A stretch of 64,000 bases of DNA from Microcella flavibacter (GCF_012530535.1 NZ_CP051299.1:744001-808000), one strand, 5' to 3'. Positions 1-9,949 are shown, counted from the first letter of the stretch. Program-made: numbers and translations. Notes: generated by a model not told the origin, from the sequence alone.

Positions 1-2
1 CC

Positions 3-860
3 GCCGAGCTCTGGTGGGCGCCGCTCGGCGCCGCCCTCGTTCTCATGTCGATCAGCCCGGTCGTGCCCGGCCGCATCTACGTTCCCGGCTCGCTCGGCGT
101 CATCGTCGTGACCGCGGCGGCCTCGACGCTCGTCGCCGTCGCCGCCGGATCGCCGACCCCGGTCGCCGACACGGTCATCGCCACCTCCACCGTGATGTTC
201 GCGCTCATCGGCGGGTCGGTGCTCACCTCGACCCTCGTGCTCGGCGTCGAGGGGTGGCGCGCCGATCGTCGCACGACCGCCGAGCTGCTCGGCGACTCGG
301 AGCGGGTGCTCGCCGTCATCGACGAGGTCACCGACCACCGCCTCAGCTCGGAGGTCATGGTGTTCCTGCAGGGGGTCGCCGAGCGCGGCGCGATCGTCGA
401 GGCCGACCGCGTGCGGGCCGGGATGCTCGCCGAGCGCCTGCGCGGCGACCTCGTGCAGCGCGACCAGCAGAGCTGGCTCACCTCGCTCATCGCGGGCCGC
501 GCCGTCCTCGTCGACGACCCGGAGCGGCTCGCCGAGACCATCACCGTCGAGCAGCGCGGCGCCCTCATCGCGCTCCTCGACGGGCTGTTCTCCGACCCCC
601 AGGCGGGCGTGCGGTCGGCGCGGCTGGCGCTCGCGCGGCGCCGCGAGGGCACCGTCGCCGTCGCGCTCACGATCGAGCTCTCGCTGCCCGAGGGCCGGCG
701 CACCTCGGTGCTGACCCCGTACTACCTGACCGTGAAGTCGGTCGTGCCGCGGGTCGAGTGGCGCAACGGCGAGTCGCTGCACGTCGCCTTCGACGCCGAC
801 GTGGCCGCGCCCTCGACGGGGCCGACGCCGCGGGCGCCCGCGGGCCCGCCGCGCCGCTAG
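3..860 (+). CDS. Membrane protein with conserved C-terminal domain, 5'-truncated by window edge
   Basis: The frame is open from the first bases of the window, so the true start lies upstream; an internal ATG at 45 is not needed. The visible 285 residues begin with two or three hydrophobic segments, then a soluble domain of about 190 residues (from the ELLGDSERV region on) with motifs such as LTPYYLTVKS and VEWRNG. The same domain ends the protein at 2108-3307 (compare LAPYYVTLQS and IRWRNG), so the two are paralogs placed either side of a kinase-like gene. I do not recognise the family. A role in sensing or signalling with the kinase is inference from position only. The C-terminus is a Pro/Ala-rich tail. 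Confidence 0.75.
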   Translation, partial: AELWWAPLGAALVLMSISPVVPGRIYVPGSLGVIVVTAAASTLVAVAAGSPTPVADTVIATSTVMFALIGGSVLTSTLVLGVEGWRADRRTTAELLGDSERVLAVIDEVTDHRLSSEVMVFLQGVAERGAIVEADRVRAGMLAERLRGDLVQRDQQSWLTSLIAGRAVLVDDPERLAETITVEQRGALIALLDGLFSDPQAGVRSARLALARRREGTVAVALTIELSLPEGRRTSVLTPYYLTVKSVVPRVEWRNGESLHVAFDADVAAPSTGPTPRAPAGPPRR

Positions 861-905
861 TCTGCACCTGCGCCCGCACGGGCGGGAGCGGGAGGAGCGG
901 CGACC

Positions 906-2111
906 GTGGCCTCGATCACCCTGCCCCGCGACGTCGCCGCATCGACCATCGTGAGGGGCGTCGCCACCGCCGGCCGCGCGGTGCTCGTGGCCGGCCAGCT
1001 GACCGCCGCCGCGCTCACCGTCGACGTGTTCGTCGACCGGGGCGCCGGCCCCGCGCTGCCGCTCGTGCTCGCGCCGATCCTGACGGCGCTGCTGCTCTCG
1101 CTGCTGCTGCTCGCGCGGCCGGGGCTGGCGACGGCCGCGCTCTTCCTCGGCGGAGCGGGCGTCGCCTCGACGGCGTACGTCGTGCTGGGCATGCAGGCGC
1201 TGCCGAGCCTCGACGACCCCTCGCCCTACCTGCTCAACCGGATCGGCACCGGCATCGCCCTCGTCGGGGCCGTGCGCGGCAGCGCCCGCAGCGGCATCCT
1301 CTGGACGATCGCCGGCACCGTCGTCGGCCACGGCAGCGTCGCCCTCGGGCTGCTCATCGCCGACCGGCCGGTCGAGGTCGGGCTCGGCCCCGTGCTCACG
1401 GGTCTCGTGCTCGTGCTCGTGTACGTCGTCCTCGCGATCGCGCGCGTGCAGGCCAAGCGCCGCATCCCCGACCTCGACGCACTGCAGCGCGACCTCGAGG
1501 CGACCGAGCGGCGCGGCGCCCTCGAGGCCCGCTCCGCGGCGGTCATCCACGACACCGTGCTCGCCGACCTCGCCGCGGTCGCCGCCCGCTCGGGGCCGAT
1601 CGACGACCGGCTGCGCGCGTCCCTGCGCTCCGACCTCGCGCTCGCCGGGCGGCCGGTGGCGATCGCCGAGGAGCCCTCGGGGTCCCTCCCGCCCCATCAG
1701 CTCTCGGCCGAGCTGCTCGAGCTCGCGGGCCAGTACGCGTGGCGGGGGCTGACGGTGCAGCTGAGCGGCGTCGAGACGCTCGCGGGGCATCCCATCGACG
1801 ACCGGCGCGCCGGCGCCGTCATGGGCGCCGCGCGCGCCGCGCTCGACAACGTCGTCGCCCACGCGGGGACCGACAACGCCGAGGTCGTCGTCGGCGTGCG
1901 CGATCAGACCCTCGCGGTGCTCGTCGTCGACGACGGCCGGGGCTTCGACGCGGTCGACGCCGACCGTCTCGGCGTGCGCGGCTCGATCCGCACGCGCGTC
2001 GAGGCCGTCGGCGGCTCGGTGCGGCTGTGGTCGGGCCCGGAGGGTACGACGGTCATGATGAGCGTGCCGCTCGAGCCCGCCGAGCTCGATGGTTCGGGGG
2101 CGCGCCCATGA
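906..2111 (+). CDS. Membrane sensor histidine kinase-like ATPase
   Basis: 401 residues. The N-terminal half has about five or six hydrophobic segments. It is followed by an AVIHDTVLADLAA segment that looks like the phospho-acceptor helix of NarL/DesK-type kinases (HisKA_3-like), and then a C-terminal HATPase domain with N-box LDNVVAHA and G-box VDDGRGFD. Such kinases phosphorylate a partner response regulator; none is visible here, so the partner may lie upstream of the window or elsewhere. The GTG start is preceded by a GGGAGGAG ribosome-binding site. The stop overlaps the next start as ATGA, implying translational coupling. The genes on both sides encode paralogous membrane proteins, an unusual sandwich. 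Confidence 0.7.
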   Translation: MASITLPRDVAASTIVRGVATAGRAVLVAGQLTAAALTVDVFVDRGAGPALPLVLAPILTALLLSLLLLARPGLATAALFLGGAGVASTAYVVLGMQALPSLDDPSPYLLNRIGTGIALVGAVRGSARSGILWTIAGTVVGHGSVALGLLIADRPVEVGLGPVLTGLVLVLVYVVLAIARVQAKRRIPDLDALQRDLEATERRGALEARSAAVIHDTVLADLAAVAARSGPIDDRLRASLRSDLALAGRPVAIAEEPSGSLPPHQLSAELLELAGQYAWRGLTVQLSGVETLAGHPIDDRRAGAVMGAARAALDNVVAHAGTDNAEVVVGVRDQTLAVLVVDDGRGFDAVDADRLGVRGSIRTRVEAVGGSVRLWSGPEGTTVMMSVPLEPAELDGSGARP

Positions 2112-3307
2112 TGCCGCAGGCGCTCCGCCGCGCCCCGTGGTCGGCGGATCCGCTCAGCTGGATCACGACGACCAGCCTGCCGGCGGCCGTCGCCCTGGCC
2201 TCCGCCTCGTACGCGGTCATCGAGCTCGGCCGCGAGGCCGACCCGGCGAGCGCGCTGCCGCAGCTGCCCGCCGTGCTCATGCTCCTCGTCGGGCACCTGG
2301 GCCTGCACGTCCTGACGCGCCCGATCCGTGCGCCGTTCATCGAGCGGTGGGCGTGGGTCATCGTCGCGACCGGCGCTACGGCGCTGCTGCTCTCGGCGCT
2401 CGCCTACGGCGGCCAGCCCTTCTCGCTCGGCCAGTGGTGGGCCACGGTCGGCCTCGCCATGCTGCTCGTCGGTCTCGCCCCGTACTCCACCGTGCTGCAG
2501 CTCCTGCGCTACGGCGCCGTCCTCCTCGTCGCGACCGTCCTCATCGCCGTGGGCCTCGTCTCGCCCGAGGAGCAGGGCTGGCCCCTGCTGACGGTCGTGC
2601 TGATCGCGGCGACGCCGGTCACGATCGGTCTCGTCGCGAGCGTCGTCTTCAGCGGCACCGTCTCGTACCGCATCACCCGGTGGAGCGAGCGGCCGATCGC
2701 CGTACCGCCCGCCGACGCGGGCGCGCGGCACGCCGAGGCGCAGCTCGCCGCGTCCGTCGATGCGGCGGCCGCCCGGCGCATCGCCCCGGCTCGGGCGTTC
2801 CTGCACGAGCTCGTCGACCGGAACGAGATCACGGCCGACGACCGCCGTCGCGCGCGCGAGCTCGGCGAGGCCCTGCGCGCCGAGCTCGTCGCGGTCGCCG
2901 ACCAGACCTGGCTCCAGCGAGTGGTCGACGGGCACCCGGTCGACGTCGACGACCCCGACCGGCTGGCCGACGATCTCTCCCTGCCGCAGCGGGTGGCGCT
3001 GCGCGCGCTGCTGGATGCCCTGCTCGCGCAACCCGATTCGGGCTTCGTCTCGGCGCGCATCGAGCTCGTCGCCGCCGAGGGCCGCTCGGTGGCCGTGGGG
3101 GTGCGGCTCTCGAGCACCCTGCCGGAGGGGCGCCGCGTCACGTTCCTCGCGCCTTACTACGTCACCCTCCAGTCGACCGTCCGCTCCATCCGGTGGCGCA
3201 ACGGCGCCCACCTCGAGGCGGAGTTCGACGTGTCCGGGAACGACGGCGGGCGCCCGTCGCTCGTGCAACGGGCGCCCGCCCCGATCCCGGCCCGACCGCG
3301 CGACTGA
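2108..3307 (+). CDS. Multi-pass membrane protein, paralog of the first gene
   Basis: 399 residues from tandem ATGs; the first overlaps the kinase stop codon (ATGA), so the two are coupled. Residues 20-185 contain about six hydrophobic segments. A soluble C-terminal domain of about 190 residues follows, homologous to the end of the protein at 3-860: both carry the order ERL(R)/EALR, DQxWL, VDDPxRLA, SLPEGRR/TLPEGRR, PYYxT, WRNG. The family is not recognised. The three-gene arrangement suggests one membrane signalling unit; that function is inference. The gene ends 20 bases before the convergent aldolase gene. Confidence 0.65.
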   Translation: MMPQALRRAPWSADPLSWITTTSLPAAVALASASYAVIELGREADPASALPQLPAVLMLLVGHLGLHVLTRPIRAPFIERWAWVIVATGATALLLSALAYGGQPFSLGQWWATVGLAMLLVGLAPYSTVLQLLRYGAVLLVATVLIAVGLVSPEEQGWPLLTVVLIAATPVTIGLVASVVFSGTVSYRITRWSERPIAVPPADAGARHAEAQLAASVDAAAARRIAPARAFLHELVDRNEITADDRRRARELGEALRAELVAVADQTWLQRVVDGHPVDVDDPDRLADDLSLPQRVALRALLDALLAQPDSGFVSARIELVAAEGRSVAVGVRLSSTLPEGRRVTFLAPYYVTLQSTVRSIRWRNGAHLEAEFDVSGNDGGRPSLVQRAPAPIPARPRD

Positions 3308-3326
3308 GGCGCGGCGGGCCCGTCGT

Positions 3327-4355
3327 CTAGCGGCCGGAGTGGCCGGCCGATCCGAGCTGGCGGGTGGCCTCGACGACGCGGGCCGCCATCGCGGTCTCGG
3401 CGGTCTTGCCCCAGGCGCGCGGGTCGTAGACCTTCTTGTTGCCGACCTCGCCGTCGACCTTGAGGAACCCGTCGTAGTTCTTCAGCACGCTGTCGGCGAC
3501 CGAGCGGCTGAAGGCGTACTGCGTGTCGGTGTCGATGTTCATCTTGATGACGCCGTTGCGCACGGCCTCGGCGATCTCGGCGTCGGTCGAGCCCGACCCG
3601 CCGTGGAAGACGAGGTCGAGGGGGAGGGCGCCGGTGCCGTACTTCTGCTGGATGCCGTCCTGGATCTCCTTGAGCAGCTCGGGGCGCAGCTTCACGTTGC
3701 CCGGCTTGTACACGCCGTGCACGTTGCCGAAGGTGAGGGCCGCCATGTAGCGGCCCTGGTCGCCGAGCCCGAGGGCCTCGACGGCCTGGGTCACGTCGCC
3801 GAGCGTCGTGTACAGGGCGTCGTTCGAGCCCTCGTGCTGCACGCCGTCCTCCTCGCCGCCGACGACGCCGATCTCGACCTCGAGGATCGAGTGGATGGCC
3901 TTCATGCGCGGCAGCAGCTCGCGCGCGATCTCGATGTTCTCCGCGAGGGGCACGGCCGAGCCGTCCCACATGTGCGACTGGAAGATCGGGTTGCGGCCCG
4001 CCTTGACCTCGGCCTCGCTCGCCTCGATGAGCGGCATGACGAAGCCGTCGAGCGCGTCCTTCGGGCAGTGGTCGGTGTGCAGCGCGACGGTGACCGGGTA
4101 GTTCTTGGCGACCTCGGTCGCGAAGGCGGCGAAGGCGAGGGCGCCCGAGGCGCGGGCCTTGACGCTCTGGCCGGCGAAGAAGTCGGCGCCGCCGGTGGTG
4201 ACCTGGATGATGCCGTCGGACTGCGCCTCGCTGAGGCCCTGCAGCACCGAGTTGATCGTCGACGAGGACGAGACGTTGATGGCGGGGTAGGCGAACCCGC
4301 CCTTCTTGGCCTTGTCGAGCATCTCGGCGTACTGCTCGGGAGTGGCGATGGGCAT
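3327..4355 (-). CDS. fbaA: Class II fructose-bisphosphate aldolase
   Basis: 342 residues, the usual length for class IIa aldolases. This zinc enzyme reversibly cleaves fructose-1,6-bisphosphate to glyceraldehyde-3-phosphate and dihydroxyacetone phosphate in cytosolic glycolysis and gluconeogenesis. Visible signatures are ALHTDHC (catalytic Asp and zinc His), the EVEIGVVGGEEDG segment, FGNVHGVYKPGN (zinc His) and LVFHGGSGS (phosphate binding). The ATG start follows an AAGGAG ribosome-binding site, so this gene has a normal leader. It is divergent from glpX, which acts on the same sugar bisphosphate in the opposite direction; the 153-base gap between them must hold both promoters. Confidence 0.97.
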   Translation of the reverse strand: MPIATPEQYAEMLDKAKKGGFAYPAINVSSSSTINSVLQGLSEAQSDGIIQVTTGGADFFAGQSVKARASGALAFAAFATEVAKNYPVTVALHTDHCPKDALDGFVMPLIEASEAEVKAGRNPIFQSHMWDGSAVPLAENIEIARELLPRMKAIHSILEVEIGVVGGEEDGVQHEGSNDALYTTLGDVTQAVEALGLGDQGRYMAALTFGNVHGVYKPGNVKLRPELLKEIQDGIQQKYGTGALPLDLVFHGGSGSTDAEIAEAVRNGVIKMNIDTDTQYAFSRSVADSVLKNYDGFLKVDGEVGNKKVYDPRAWGKTAETAMAARVVEATRQLGSAGHSGR

Positions 4356-4432
4356 GGTGCTCCTTGGCGTCTGGTGGGGCAGGACGCGGTCAGTCTATCC
4401 AGCGGGCATCCCGCGACGAGGGCGGCACTCGC

Positions 4433-4438
4433 TAGGCT
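4433..4438 (+). promoter_or_regulatory. Putative -10 element for glpX
   Basis: TAGGCT lies 70 bases before the glpX ATG and matches the TANNNT hexamer seen before many genes in this window. Here it would give a leadered transcript of about 65 bases carrying an AGGAATGAGGA ribosome-binding region. No convincing -35 was seen. Confidence 0.35.
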
Positions 4439-4508
4439 GACGGCAGCGTCGTCTACCACCCGGCGCGTCCTTCCGCCCGCTCGACCGACCAGGAATGAGG
4501 ACGCCACC

Positions 4509-5501
4509 ATGGTGACCATGCAGACCGGAGCCCTGTACCTCCAGCCCGACCGCAACCTCGCGATGGAGCTCGTCCGCTCCACCGAGGCCGCCGCCATCCG
4601 CGCGACGCCGTTCATCGGCAAGGGCGACAAGATCGCCGCCGACGGGGCCGCAGTGGATGCGATGCGCAAGTTCCTCGGAACGGTCAACTTCGCCGGCGTC
4701 GTCGTCATCGGCGAGGGCGAGAAGGACGAAGCGCCCATGCTCTTCAACGGCGAGGAGGTCGGGAACGGTCAGGGCCCCGCCTGCGACATCGCCGTCGACC
4801 CCATCGACGGCACCTCGCTCACCGCCGCCGGCCGCGGCCACGCGATCTCGATGCTCGCCGTCGCCGACCGCGGCTCGATGCTCGACGCCTCGAGCGTGTT
4901 CTACATGGACAAGATCGTCACCGGGCACGAGGGCATCGGGGTCTGCGACATCCGCATGACCGTGGCCGAGAACATCCGCGCGCTCGCGAAGGCCAAGGGC
5001 AAGCCCGTGGAGGAGATGCGCATCGCCGTGCTCGACCGGCCCCGCCACGAGCAGCTCATCGAGGACATCCGCTCCGTCGGCGCCGGCACCCGCATCCTGC
5101 TCGACGGCGACGTCGCCGCGGGCATCAACGCCGCCCGCCACGACAGCCGCATCGACATGGCCATCGGCACGGGCGGCAGCCCCGAGGGCGTCGCGACCGT
5201 CTGCGCGATCAAGGCGCTGGGCGGCTTCATCCAGGGCCGGCTCGCGCCGACCTCGGAGGAGGAGAAGCAGCGCGGCCTCGCGGCGGGCCTCAAGTTCGAC
5301 CACGTCTACGAGGCGAACGACATGGTCCGCAGCGACAACACCTTCTTCGTGGCCACGGGCGTCACCGACGGCGAGCTCGTGCGCGGCGTGCGCCGCGAGG
5401 GCGAGATCATCACGACCGAGTCGATCGTGCTGCGGTCGCGCTCGGGCACCGTGCGGCGCGTGGTCGCCGACCACCAGGCCTCGAAGTGGCTCGACGCCTG
5501 A
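4509..5501 (+). CDS. glpX: Class II fructose-1,6-bisphosphatase
   Basis: 330 residues. It hydrolyses fructose-1,6-bisphosphate to fructose-6-phosphate, the committed gluconeogenic step; in actinobacteria GlpX is usually the main or only such enzyme. Visible signatures are GEGEKDEAPM, the metal-binding DIAVDPIDGT motif of the lithium-sensitive phosphatase superfamily, and GTGGSPEG. The frame stays open far upstream, but homologous sequence begins at about MVTMQTGALY, and the ATG at 4509 follows an AGGAATGAGGA ribosome-binding region. It is divergent from the aldolase gene and convergent with the small VOC gene (15-base gap). Confidence 0.95.
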   Translation: MVTMQTGALYLQPDRNLAMELVRSTEAAAIRATPFIGKGDKIAADGAAVDAMRKFLGTVNFAGVVVIGEGEKDEAPMLFNGEEVGNGQGPACDIAVDPIDGTSLTAAGRGHAISMLAVADRGSMLDASSVFYMDKIVTGHEGIGVCDIRMTVAENIRALAKAKGKPVEEMRIAVLDRPRHEQLIEDIRSVGAGTRILLDGDVAAGINAARHDSRIDMAIGTGGSPEGVATVCAIKALGGFIQGRLAPTSEEEKQRGLAAGLKFDHVYEANDMVRSDNTFFVATGVTDGELVRGVRREGEIITTESIVLRSRSGTVRRVVADHQASKWLDA

Positions 5502-5516
5502 CGACGGCGCCGCCCG

Positions 5517-5786
5517 TCAGTCGCCCGCGGGCGCGGGCGCGGGCGGGTTCTGCAGCACCGAGAGGATGTTGCCGGCCGGGTCGGTGAACCAGGCGATGTC
5601 GGGCCCCTCGCCCGTGGCGATGCCCCGCGCGATGCCCCGTGCGATGCCGCGGGCATCCTGCACCATGCCGGGGTAGCGGGCGAGCTCGACGCCCGCGGCC
5701 TCGAGCTCGTCGACGGCGCGGTCGATGTCGTCGACCTCGATGTCGGGCACCGCGAAGCCGCTGAAGGCGAAGGTGTGGGTGATCAT
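5517..5786 (-). CDS. Half-length VOC (glyoxalase-fold) protein
   Basis: 89 residues. The sequence [16 protein letters not shown]...[14 protein letters not shown]...[16 protein letters not shown] matches the second half of a common VOC-superfamily protein of about 120-130 residues. The first beta-alpha-beta unit that normally supplies half of the metal site is missing. The [13 protein letters not shown] stretch comes from a short in-frame tandem repeat (about 5618-5650). A TAGCCT -10-like hexamer (5794-5799) sits 7 bases before the ATG, so the short form appears expressed as a leaderless mRNA. It may be a degenerate gene or a protein that works as a dimer of half domains. The rmuC stop lies just upstream, leaving no room for the missing part. 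Confidence 0.6.
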   Translation of the reverse strand: MITHTFAFSGFAVPDIEVDDIDRAVDELEAAGVELARYPGMVQDARGIARGIARGIATGEGPDIAWFTDPAGNILSVLQNPPAPAPAGD

Positions 5787-5796
5787 GCGCGGCAGG

Positions 5797-7128
5797 CTAT
5801 TCCGCGCCCCCGCCGGCCGATAGCCCGACTCGTCCGTCGTCGAAGCCCATCGACTCCGTGAGCTCGGCCGCCGTGAGCTGCTTCGGCTGCTCGTCGATCG
5901 TGCGCGGCGCCGGCACGACCTTGCTCTCGTCGAGGCCGTCGAGCCGGCGGGCGGTCACGAGCACCCGGGTCTCGAGCGAGCTCGCGAACTGGTTGTAGGC
6001 CTTCACGCTGCGCTCGATCGTGCCGCCGAGCGCGTCGGCGTGCGTCGCGAGCGTGCCGATGCGGGCGTACAGCTCTTTCGAGAGGTCGAAGAGCATCTTC
6101 GCCTCGTCGGTGAGGACGTCCTGCTGCCAGGTGAAGGCGACCGTCTTCAGCACCGCCCAGAAGCTCACCGGGCTCGCGAGCGCGATGCGCTTGCCGAAGG
6201 CGTACTCGAGCAGCGCGGGATCCTTCTCGAGCGCCGCGGCGAGCAGGGGCTCGTTGGGGATGAAGGCGATCGTGAACTCGGGGCTCGAGTCGAGCCCCGT
6301 CCAGTAGTTCTTCGCCGCGAGGGCGTCGACGTGGGCCTTGACCCGCTTGGCGTGCTCGGCGAGCAGGTCGTTGCGCCGCGCCTCCTCCGCGCCCGTCGCG
6401 GTCGCGGGGATGGCGCTCGCCTCGATGTAGCTGTTGTACGGCACCTTCGCGTCGACGGCGATGGCCTTGCCGCCGGGCAGCCGCAGCACCATGTCGGGCC
6501 GGCGGGCCGCCCCGTCGGCGTCGATGCTCTCCTGCAGCAGGAAGTCGACCCGGTTGAGCAGGCCCGCGCTCTCGACGAGCGTCTTCAGCTGCGTCTCGCC
6601 CCAGACGCCGCGGGTGGCGTTGTTGCGCAGCGCGCTCGCGAGCGACTCGGCCGTGGCCCGCAGGCGCTCCTCGGCCTCCGTCGCCTGGCGCAGCTGCTGC
6701 GAGATCTCGCCGTGCTGCCGGCTGCGCTGCCCCTCGAGCTCGGTGACCTTCTCCTGCATCGTGCGCAGCAGCTCCTGCACGGGGGCGAGCTTCTCGAGCA
6801 CCCGGCTCTCGCCGCGCTCGCGCTCCTCGCGGGCGCGCTGCTCCGCCTGCGCGCGGGCGACGTGGTCGCGGTATCGCTCCTCCTGCTGCGCGGCCTGCTC
6901 GCGCAGACCCGCGGCCGTGGCGCGCAGGCCGGAGTTCTCGGCGACGAGCTGCGCGCGCAGCTCCTGCTCCTCGGCGCGCACCTGCGCGAGCAGGGCCTGG
7001 TGCCGGGCCTCGACGAGCGCCGGGTTCTCGACGCCGGCGCCCTGCCGGCGGGCGAGCAGCAGCCCGACCACGGCGCCGAGCACGATGCCGACCACGAGGC
7101 CGATGAGGAGGGGGAGCAGGAAGTCCAT
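5797..7128 (-). CDS. rmuC: DNA recombination protein RmuC
   Basis: 443 residues from the ATG at 7128. A membrane anchor ([21 protein letters not shown]) is followed by a long Gln/Glu/Arg-rich coiled coil and then the conserved RmuC domain, with [30 protein letters not shown] and [16 protein letters not shown]. RmuC proteins have a predicted PD-(D/E)XK-like core, and loss in E. coli raises inversion at short inverted repeats; the biochemical activity is not settled. The open frame extends upstream to 7701, but that part overlaps the divergent LysR gene and lacks RmuC similarity. Confidence 0.92.
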   Translation of the reverse strand: MDFLLPLLIGLVVGIVLGAVVGLLLARRQGAGVENPALVEARHQALLAQVRAEEQELRAQLVAENSGLRATAAGLREQAAQQEERYRDHVARAQAEQRAREERERGESRVLEKLAPVQELLRTMQEKVTELEGQRSRQHGEISQQLRQATEAEERLRATAESLASALRNNATRGVWGETQLKTLVESAGLLNRVDFLLQESIDADGAARRPDMVLRLPGGKAIAVDAKVPYNSYIEASAIPATATGAEEARRNDLLAEHAKRVKAHVDALAAKNYWTGLDSSPEFTIAFIPNEPLLAAALEKDPALLEYAFGKRIALASPVSFWAVLKTVAFTWQQDVLTDEAKMLFDLSKELYARIGTLATHADALGGTIERSVKAYNQFASSLETRVLVTARRLDGLDESKVVPAPRTIDEQPKQLTAAELTESMGFDDGRVGLSAGGGAE

Positions 7129-7204
7129 GGCGGGGAGTCTGGCAGGGGCCGCCGACACCGAGGCCGGGCATCCTGGTCGGGGCGCTCGCCGTAGGGTGTG
7201 GAGC

Positions 7205-8119
7205 ATGCCGCCCGCTCCGCGCCCCCAGGACGTGAGCACCGACGACCTGCGGTACCTGCTCGCCGTCGCGCGGGCCGGGCGCATGACCTCGGCCGCGGCC
7301 CTGCTCGGCGTCGACCACACGACCGTGCGGCGCCGGCTCGACCGGCTCGAGGCCTCGCTCGGCGCGCGACTGCTCGATCGCGGGGTCGACGGCTGGGCGC
7401 TCACGGCGATCGGGCGCGAGGTGGTCGAGCGGGCCTCCGCGCTCGAGGGGATGGTCGAGCAGGTGGTGGCGGCGGCGTCGGGCGACGGCGCCGTGCGCGG
7501 CACGGTGCGGGTCGCGGCACCGGAGGGCTTCGGGGCGACGTTCGTCGCGCCGGCGCTCGCGCGGGTGCGGCGGGAGCATCCCGGCATCGCCGTCGAGCTG
7601 GTGACCTCCACCCGCCCGCTGAGCCTGCGCGCCTCGGGCTTCGACCTGGCCGTCACGATCGGCTCGGCCGCCGGAGCCCGGGTGCGCGCCGAGCCGCTCA
7701 CCGAGTACGCCCTGCGCCTCTACGCCGCGCCCGAGTACCTGGCCCGGCACGCGCCGATCGCGGCGCTCGCCGACCTCGAGGGCCACGACCTCATCTTCTA
7801 CGTCGACGCGCTGCTGACGGTTCCCGAGCTCGATCTCGCGCCCGTGCTCGGCGGCATGCGCACCGGCTTCGCCTCGACGAGCGTGTTCGCGCAGCTCGAG
7901 GCCGCGCGAGTGGGCGCGGGCATCGGCCTGCTGCACGCCTTCATGGGCGAGCGGGATGCCGCTCTCGCGCCCGTGCTGCCCGACATCGTCGACCTGCGCC
8001 TGCAGTTCACCCTCTCGACGCGCCCCGACAGCCCCGCCGTCGATGCCGTCGGCATCGTGCGCGCCGCGCTGCTCGACGAGGTCGCCCGGCGCCGCCCGGA
8101 GCTGCTGCCGGGCTCCTGA
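7205..8119 (+). CDS. LysR-family transcriptional regulator
   Basis: 304 residues. The N-terminal winged helix-turn-helix (DLRYLLAVARAGRMTSAAALLGVDHTTVRRRLDRLEA) and the effector-binding domain of two Rossmann-like lobes match LysR regulators; HTTVRRRL replaces the commoner Q-S/A-V-S-x-x-I recognition helix. The ATG at 7205 lies 7 bases after a TAGGGT hexamer, so it is probably leaderless. The gene reads toward mmsA on the same strand; a set of TGTGC/GCACA half-sites in the gap makes mmsA a likely target. It is divergent from rmuC with a 76-base gap. The effector is unknown. Confidence 0.9.
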   Translation: MPPAPRPQDVSTDDLRYLLAVARAGRMTSAAALLGVDHTTVRRRLDRLEASLGARLLDRGVDGWALTAIGREVVERASALEGMVEQVVAAASGDGAVRGTVRVAAPEGFGATFVAPALARVRREHPGIAVELVTSTRPLSLRASGFDLAVTIGSAAGARVRAEPLTEYALRLYAAPEYLARHAPIAALADLEGHDLIFYVDALLTVPELDLAPVLGGMRTGFASTSVFAQLEAARVGAGIGLLHAFMGERDAALAPVLPDIVDLRLQFTLSTRPDSPAVDAVGIVRAALLDEVARRRPELLPGS

Positions 8120-8136
8120 CGCCCCCGTCGAGCGCC

Positions 8137-8202
8137 TGTGCATTCCTGCACATGCCGTGTGCGTCATCGTCGCTTGATCGCAGATCGGCGAGGCCGCAGA
8201 CT
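8137..8202 (+). promoter_or_regulatory. Putative operator half-sites and promoter of mmsA
   Basis: Three alternating half-sites, TGTGC (8137-8141), GCACA (8148-8152) and TGTGC (8158-8162), form two overlapping dyads. Just downstream a promoter-like pair is visible: TTGATC (8174-8179) and CAGACT (8197-8202), 17 bases apart. The mmsA ATG is at 8271 behind a GGAG sequence. Control by the upstream LysR protein is inference. Confidence 0.4.
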
Positions 8203-8270
8203 GAGCCTCGAGCGCCCCGGCCCGCAGGCCGTCGGCGCGCAGGACGACCGACTCACCGAGGAGCCCCCGC

Positions 8271-9776
<1,506 letters not shown>

Positions 9777-9807
9777 ACGCTCGTCCCCCTGACGAGGCGA
9801 ATGGATG

Positions 9808-9834
9808 CGGGGCCCGCGCGATGCGCGGGCCCCG
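9808..9834 (+). terminator. Hairpin terminator after mmsA
   Basis: A perfect 12-bp GC stem (9808-9819 with 9823-9834) with a 3-base loop, ending in TTCCC. It lies 31 bases after the mmsA stop. The U-tract is weak, as is common in high-GC actinobacteria. Confidence 0.75.
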
Positions 9835-9850
9835 TTCCCGTCCCCGGTCT

Positions 9851-9910
9851 GTGACGCCGCGCGACGCTCCGCGACCCCGTGTGACGGCCGGAGACGCTCT
9901 GTGACGCCCG
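9851..9910 (+). repeat. Six tandem 10-bp degenerate repeats upstream of osmC-like gene
   Basis: Six consecutive decamers, each beginning G-N-GAC with consensus near GTGACGCCCG, run without gaps from 9851 to 9910. The 10-base period places each unit on the same face of the helix. They end 40 bases before the OsmC-family start codon, upstream of its -10 hexamer, so they may be a protein-binding array. Function is inference. Confidence 0.55.
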
Positions 9911-9936
9911 CCCTCGACGACCCCGTGCCGCGCGCC

Positions 9937-9942
9937 TAGCGT
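9937..9942 (+). promoter_or_regulatory. Leaderless -10 hexamer of the OsmC-family gene
   Basis: TAGCGT, 7 bases before the ATG at 9950. Its position implies that transcription starts at or next to the start codon. Confidence 0.5.
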
Positions 9943-9949
9943 TCCGGGC

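Noticed and set aside
1904-3268. Long minus-strand open frame (454 codons) over the kinase and membrane-protein genes
   Set aside because: Arg/Asp/Gly-rich shadow of high-GC coding on the opposite strand, with no domain; the plus-strand genes have clear transmembrane and ATPase motifs.
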